From the NCBI GenBank assembly GCA_947623455.1, contig OX392527.1, positions 4,274,001 through 4,338,000 of the forward strand: a stretch of 64,000 nt of DNA. Reading direction: 5' to 3'. This document shows, in pieces, positions 59,701-64,000 of this stretch. Source of the stretch: Mimachlamys varia (Eukaryota; Mollusca; Bivalvia; Pectinida; Pectinidae). Every line of letters begins with the position of its first letter. Position 1 is the stretch's first letter. Under the pieces are notes generated by a model. The model saw only the letters and a program-made list of their open reading frames with translations. It made no database searches and was not told the DNA's origin. The translations under genes were made by a program, and so were the position numbers.

Positions 59701-62350
59701 TCCCTACCTATATAATACTACTACCTACGTGTATGAAGGCTCCCTACCTATATAATACTACTACCTACGTGTGTGGAGGCTCCCTACCTATATAATACTA
59801 CTACCTACGTGTATGGAGGCTCCCTACCTATATAATACTACTACCTACGTGTATGGAGGCTCTCTACCTATATAATACTACTACCTACGTGTATGGAGGC
59901 TCCCTACCTATATAATACTACTACCTACGTGTATGGAGGCTCTCTACCTATATAATACTACTACCTACGTGTGTGGAGGCTCCCTACCTATATAATACTA
60001 CTACCTACGTGTATGGAGGCTCCCTACCTATATAATACTACTACCTACGTGTATGGAGGCTCCCTACCTATATAATACTACTACCTACGTGTATGGAGGC
60101 TCCCTACCTATATAATACTACTACATACGTGTATGGGGGCTCCCTACCTATATAATACTACTACCTACGTGTATGGAGGCTCTCTGCCTATATAATACTA
60201 CTACCTACGTGTATGGAGGCTCCCTACCTGTATAATACTACTACTTACGTGTATGGAGACTCCTTACCTATATAATACTACTACATACGTGTATGGAGGC
60301 TCTCTACCTATATAATACTACTACCTACGTGTGTGGAGGCTCCCTACCTATATAATACTACTACCTACGTGTATGGAGGCTCCCTACCTATATAATACTA
60401 CTACCTACGTGTGTGGAGGCTCCCTACCTATATAATACTACTACCTACGTGTATGGAGGCTCCCTACCTATATAATACTACTACCTACGTGTATGGAGGC
60501 TCCCTATCTATATAATACTACTACCTACGTGTGTGGAGGCTCCCTACCTATACAATACTACTACCTACGTGTGTGGAGGCTCCCTACCTATATAATACTA
60601 CTACCTACGTGTATGGAGGCTCCCTACCTATATAATACTACTACCTACGTGTGTGGAGACTCCCTACCTATATAATACTACTACCTACGTGTGTGGAGGC
60701 TCTCTACCTATATAATACTACTACCTACGTGTATGGAGGCTCCCTACCTATATAATACTACTACCTACGTGTATGGAGGCTCCCTACCTATATAATACTA
60801 CTACCTACGTGTGTGGAGACTCCCTACCTATATAATACTACTACCTACGTGTATGGAGGCTCCCTACCTATATAATACTACTACCTACGTGTATGGAGGC
60901 TCCCTACCTATATAATACTACTACCTACGTGTATGGAGGCTCCCTACCTATATAATACTACTACCTACGTGTATGAAGGCTCCCTACCTATATAATACTA
61001 CTACCTACGTGTATGGGGGCTCCCTACCTATATAATACTACTACCTACGTGTATGGAGGCTCCCTACCTATATAATACTACTACCTACGTGTGTGGAGGC
61101 TCTCTACCTATATAATACTACTACCTACGTGTATGGAGGCTCCCTACCTATATAATACTACTACCTACGTGTATGGAGGCTCTCTACCTATATAATACTA
61201 CTACCTACGTGTATGGAGGCTCTCTACCTGTATAATACTACTACTTACGTGTATGGAGACTCCCTACCTATATAATACTACTACCTACGTGTATGGAGGC
61301 TCTCTACCTATATAATACTACTACCTACGTGTATGGAGGCTCCCTACCTATATAATGCTACTACCTACGTGTATGGAGGCTCCCTACCTATATAATACTA
61401 CTACCTACGTGTATGGAGGCTCCCTATCTATATAATACTACTACCTACGTGTGTGGAGGCTCTCTACCTATATAATACTACTACCTACGTGTATGGAGAC
61501 TCCCTACCTATATAATACTACTACCTACGTGTATGGAGGCTCCCTACCTATATAATACTACTACTTACGTGTGTGGAGGCTCCCTACCTATATAATACTA
61601 CTACCTACGTGTGTGGAGGCTCCCTACCTATATAATACTACTACCTACGTGTGTGGAGGCTCTCTACCTATATAATACTACTACCTACGTGTGTGGAGGC
61701 TCCCTACCTATATAATACTACTACCTACGTGTATGGAGGCTCCCTACCTATATAATACTACTACCTACGTGTATGAAGGCTCCCTACCTATATAATACTA
61801 CTACCTACGTGTATGAAGGCTCCCTACCTATATAATACTACTACCTACGTGTATGGAGGCTCCCTACCTATAAAATACTACTACCTACGTGTGTTGAGGC
61901 TCCCTACCTATATAATACTACTACCTACGTGTATGTAGGCTCTCTACCTATATAATACTACTACCTACGTGTATGGAGGCTCCCTACCTATATAATACTT
62001 CTACCTACGTGTGTGGAGACTCCCTACCTATATAATACTACTACCTACGTGTATGTAGGCTCCCTACCTATATAATACTACTACCTACGTGTATGGAGGC
62101 TCCCTACCTATATAATACTACTACCTACGTGTATGGAGGCTCTCTACCTATATAATACTACTACCTACGTGTATGGAGGCTCCCTACCTATATAATACTA
62201 CTACATGTACTTACGTGTATGAAGGCTCCCAGGCCGGTTCCTCCCATGAAGATCCAGTCTAGCGCACTAGATTCTGTGTCGTTCGGGAGGAAGTACGGTT
62301 TTTGGTAGTGTTCTCGTAGAACCGTCGCCACCCCAGGATGACAGTTACTC
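53698..62350 (-). CDS. JmjC/cupin-like protein, last three coding exons (5' part off the window)
   Basis: Exons 62350-62215, 56436-56307 and 53783-53698 join in frame (45 codons plus 1 nt, 43 codons plus 1 nt, 28 codons with stop). The tail reads GVATVLREHYQKPYF, LDWIFMGGTGLGAFIH, LDYVQRPSWQAQISGEKTWR, LIPTPECEHVCHSMNVTVQK, GDIIVVDTNQWYHATYIHPG and ends EISITIGSEYD. The HLD pair, with H and LD on opposite sides of the first intron, and the later H in QWYH fit the HxD...H iron triad of JmjC/cupin_8 dioxygenases; GDI(I)VVDTNxWYH is the usual second-histidine context. The substrate is unknown and I cannot name an orthologue. Upstream exons must lie beyond 64000. Confidence 0.82.
54153..54725 (-). 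pseudogene. truncated mariner transposase fragment
   Basis: About 54704-54426 on the minus strand encodes the C-terminal third of a mariner transposase: FQQDNAPVHKS and YPPDLAPSDFHSFPKLKK. The two aspartates, in QQDN and APSD, are 34 residues apart, giving the DD34D pattern. The N-terminal part is missing. The plus-strand TACGAGGGCTGATAAGTTG (54155) resembles a mariner terminal inverted repeat at the element's 3' end, but no matching end is visible on the other side. A 176-bp tRNA-like insertion separates that end from the coding remnant. Confidence 0.85.
54182..54357 (-). mobile_element. tRNA-like LTR/SINE-type insertion
   Basis: 176 bp reading, on the minus strand, TGTAACAGG at one end and CCTATTACA at the other, so it has TG...CA termini like a solo LTR. 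Inside is a tRNA-like unit (about 54290-54215): box A GGCTCAGTTGGTAGAGC, box B GGGTTCGATTCC, and a clean T-arm CCGGGTTCGATTCCTGG. The anticodon stem pairs poorly and the acceptor ends do not match, so it is unlikely to be a functional tRNA. No clear target duplication. Confidence 0.65.
54730..55320. other. JmjC-like gene last-intron spacer
   Basis: Mostly unique AT-rich sequence, with a short run of four GTATACGG units at about 55021-55050. No gene recognised. Confidence 0.5.
55325..56065. repeat. 39-bp minisatellite, about 18 copies
   Basis: Units of 39 bp (ACGCATGTGTCTTATAACGT, GTGTCCTATAGTGTTGACC), with the middle five nearly identical and the edges diverged. It lies in the last intron of the JmjC-like gene. 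Being a multiple of three, it opens frames on both strands; not coding. Confidence 0.95.
56307..56436 (-). CDS. JmjC-like gene, penultimate exon
   Basis: 130 nt: LDYVQRPSWQAQISGEKTWR, LIPTPECEHVCHSMNVTVQK, GDI plus one base. I chose acceptor TTTGTTGTAG|TTAGAC (exon top 56436) over the CAG 15 nt further in, because it supplies the Asp of the HxD motif and fits the family pattern H-L-D-Y-V. Donor GACATAA|GTAAGTAG. The first 17 nt and the acceptor are repeated about 25 times upstream. Confidence 0.87.
56437..58160. repeat. 83/39-bp array carrying the 3' splice site of the penultimate exon
   Basis: About 25 copies. The long unit is about 83 bp and a shorter form about 35-39 bp. On the minus strand each has TTTGTTGTAG|TTAGACTATGTACAGCG, identical to the real acceptor and first 17 exon bases, then CCCCTCCTGA, which resembles the exon's TCCATCCTGG. 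In the repeats the frame hits a stop within about 8-15 codons (TGA in the long unit). The array begins inside the exon and ends against the donor-type array at about 58160. Confidence 0.96.
58161..62214. repeat. 40-bp array carrying the 5' splice site of the upstream exon
   Basis: About 100 copies of a 40-bp unit. On the minus strand each reads GGGAGCCTCCATACAC|GTAGGTAGTAG, matching the exon end GGGAGCCTTCATACAC|GTAAGT at 15 of 16 exon bases. Most copies have GTAGGT; a minority (plus-strand ACTTACGTG, for example near 58287, 58566, 58686) have the stronger GTAAGT. The array runs from the real donor to the acceptor-type array with no other sequence between. The 60-codon frame at 60493-60675 is a by-product. 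Confidence 0.97.
62215..62350 (-). CDS. JmjC-like gene, third-last exon
   Basis: 136 nt. After one base of a split codon it reads SNCHPGVATVLREHYQKPYF, LPNDTESSALDWIFMGGTGL, GAFIH, leaving in phase 0 after the proximal iron-binding His. Acceptor TTTTGACTTGCAG, donor GTAAGTACATG. Upstream exons are outside the window. Confidence 0.87.
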
Positions 62351-62569
62351 CTGCAAGTCAAAAGAACAATAATATATACGAAAAGTTGAATGCGATTTCA
62401 TTTGAAAGCCTGAATTTTCAAAAATACAATACAACAATACAACACATAATTTGCGATAGCTTTTGACGCATAACCAGGCCACCGCATGATGTGACTTTAC
62501 ACGTAACTTCACACAAATGGTACAACTTAAGGCTTTAGGTAAAGAAGGCATTATAAGGCTTTTTATGTA

Positions 62570-64000
62570 ATCTGAGATATCCTTACAGTCCTATCCACAG
62601 TAACATGTATGTAATCTGAGATATCCTTACAGCCCTATCTACGGTAACATTTATGTAATCTGAGATATCCTTACAGTCCTATCCACAGTAACATGTAAAT
62701 AATCTGAGATATCCTTACAGTCCTACCCACAGTAACATTTATGTAATCTGAGATATCCTTACAGTCCTACCCACAGTAACATTTATGTAATCTGATATAT
62801 CCTTACAGCCCTACCCACAGTAACATGTATGTAATCTGAGATATCCTTACAGTCCTACCCACAGTAACATGTATGTAATCTGAGATATCCTTACAGCCCT
62901 ACCCACAGTAACATTTATGTAATCTGAGATATCCTTACAGCCCTACCCACAGTAACATGTATGTAATCTGAGATATCCTTACAGTCCTACCCACAGTAAC
63001 ATGTATGTAATCTGAGATATCCTTACAGCCCTACCCACAGTAACATGTATGTAATCAGAGATATCCTTACAGCCCTATCCACAGTAACATTTATGTAATC
63101 TGAGATATCCTTACAGCCCTACCCACAGTAACATGTATGTAATCAGAGATATCCTTACAGCCCTATCCACAGTAACATTTATGTAATCTGAGATACCCTT
63201 ACAGTCCTACCCACAGTAACATGTATGTAATCTGAGATATCCTTACAGCCCTATCCACAGTAACATTTATGTAATCTGAGATACCCTTACAGTTCTACCC
63301 ACAGTAACATGTATGTAATCTGAGATATCCTTACAGTCCTACCAACAGTAACATGTATGTAATCTGAGATATCCTTACAGTCCTACCCACAGTAACATGT
63401 ATGTAATCTGAAATATCCTTACAGTCCTATCCACAGTAACATGTATGTAATCTGAGATATCCTTACAGTCCTATCGACAGTAACATTTATGTAATCTGAG
63501 ATATCCTTACAGTCCTATCCACAGTAACATGTATGTAATCTGAGATATCCTTACAGTCCTACCAACAGTAACATGTATGTAATCTGAGATATCCTTACAG
63601 TCCTACCCACAGTAACATGTATGTAATCTGAAATATCCTTACAGTCCTATCCACAGTAACATGTATGTAATCTGAGATATCCTTACAGTCCTATCGACAG
63701 TAACATTTATGTAATCTGAGATATCCTTACAGTCTTATCGACAGTAACATTTATGTAATCTGAGATATCCTTACAGTCCTATCCACAGTAACATGTATGT
63801 AATATGATATATCCTTACAGTCCTACCCACAGTAACATGTATGTAATCTGAGATACCCTTACAGTCCTATCCATAGTAAAATTTATATAATCTGAGATAT
63901 CCTTACAGCCCTATCCATAGTAACATGTATATAATCTGAGATATCCTTACAGCCCTATCCACAGTAACATGTATGTAATCTGAGATATCCTTACAGTCCT
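62570..64000. repeat. 44-bp minisatellite running off the right edge
   Basis: About 32 copies of a 44-bp unit (ATCTGAGATATCCTTACAGT, CCTACCCACAGTAACATGTA, TGTA) in the intron upstream of the JmjC-like exon at 62350. The plus strand has an acceptor-like ATCCTTACAG in each copy, but the gene is on the other strand. It starts about 210 bp from the acceptor and shows no match to that exon. Confidence 0.96.

Noticed and set aside
62570..64000. ATCCTTACAG in each 44-bp unit as copied acceptor
   Set aside because: The acceptor-like motif is on the plus strand, opposite to the gene, and the unit shows no match to the exon at 62215-62350.

Overview
The window is animal nuclear DNA, most likely from a bivalve mollusc. 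It has GT-AG introns in two conserved animal genes, tRNA-like retroelements, a mariner remnant, and interspersed repeats of a kind I associate with bivalve genomes. The class is an inference from memory of repeat style; the animal origin is secure from the genes. By my tally about two thirds of the window is tandem repeat, and most of the long open frames are by-products of those repeats. | GENE 1, minus strand, about 41.45 kb down to 8.2 kb: a complete GHITM/TMBIM5 (MICS1) orthologue, a multi-pass mitochondrial inner-membrane protein. Seven coding exons (40357-40153, 39309-39198, 36764-36623, 34288-34090, 32531-32433, 18115-17944, 9815-9737) join in frame to 1008 nt (335 residues plus stop). 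A probable non-coding first exon lies near 41.3-41.45 kb with a CRE-like site. GENE 2, minus strand: the last three coding exons (62350-62215, 56436-56307, 53783-53698) of a JmjC/cupin-like protein with a visible HxD...H iron-binding pattern; its 5' part lies beyond the right edge. | LAYOUT: 1-6.6 kb, three tandem arrays; 6.6-8.1 kb, interspersed repeats; 8.2-41.5 kb, GHITM with introns swollen by arrays (the largest, 13.7 kb, in intron 5) plus a miniature LTR retrotransposon (35184-35588); 42.0-49.0 kb, intergenic arrays and repeats; 49.5-52.9 kb, degenerate repeats and a cluster of palindromic/fold-back elements; 53.1-64 kb, the JmjC-like gene, a mariner fragment interrupted by a tRNA-like insertion, and four arrays. 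| MAIN OBSERVATION: several intronic arrays are built from the gene's own splice junctions. In the JmjC-like gene the 5.8-kb intron is nothing but two arrays: about 100 copies of a 40-bp unit containing the end of the upstream exon plus the 5' splice site, then about 25 copies of a unit containing the 3' splice site plus the first 17 nt of the next exon. GHITM intron 2 starts with about 80 copies of a 26-bp unit carrying its own 5' splice site (GTAAGT kept). GHITM intron 3 ends with a duplicated acceptor plus 81 nt of exon 4. GHITM intron 6 ends in an array whose unit matches the acceptor flank. This suggests that intron growth here proceeds by tandem amplification started at exon-intron boundaries, leaving fields of competing decoy splice sites.
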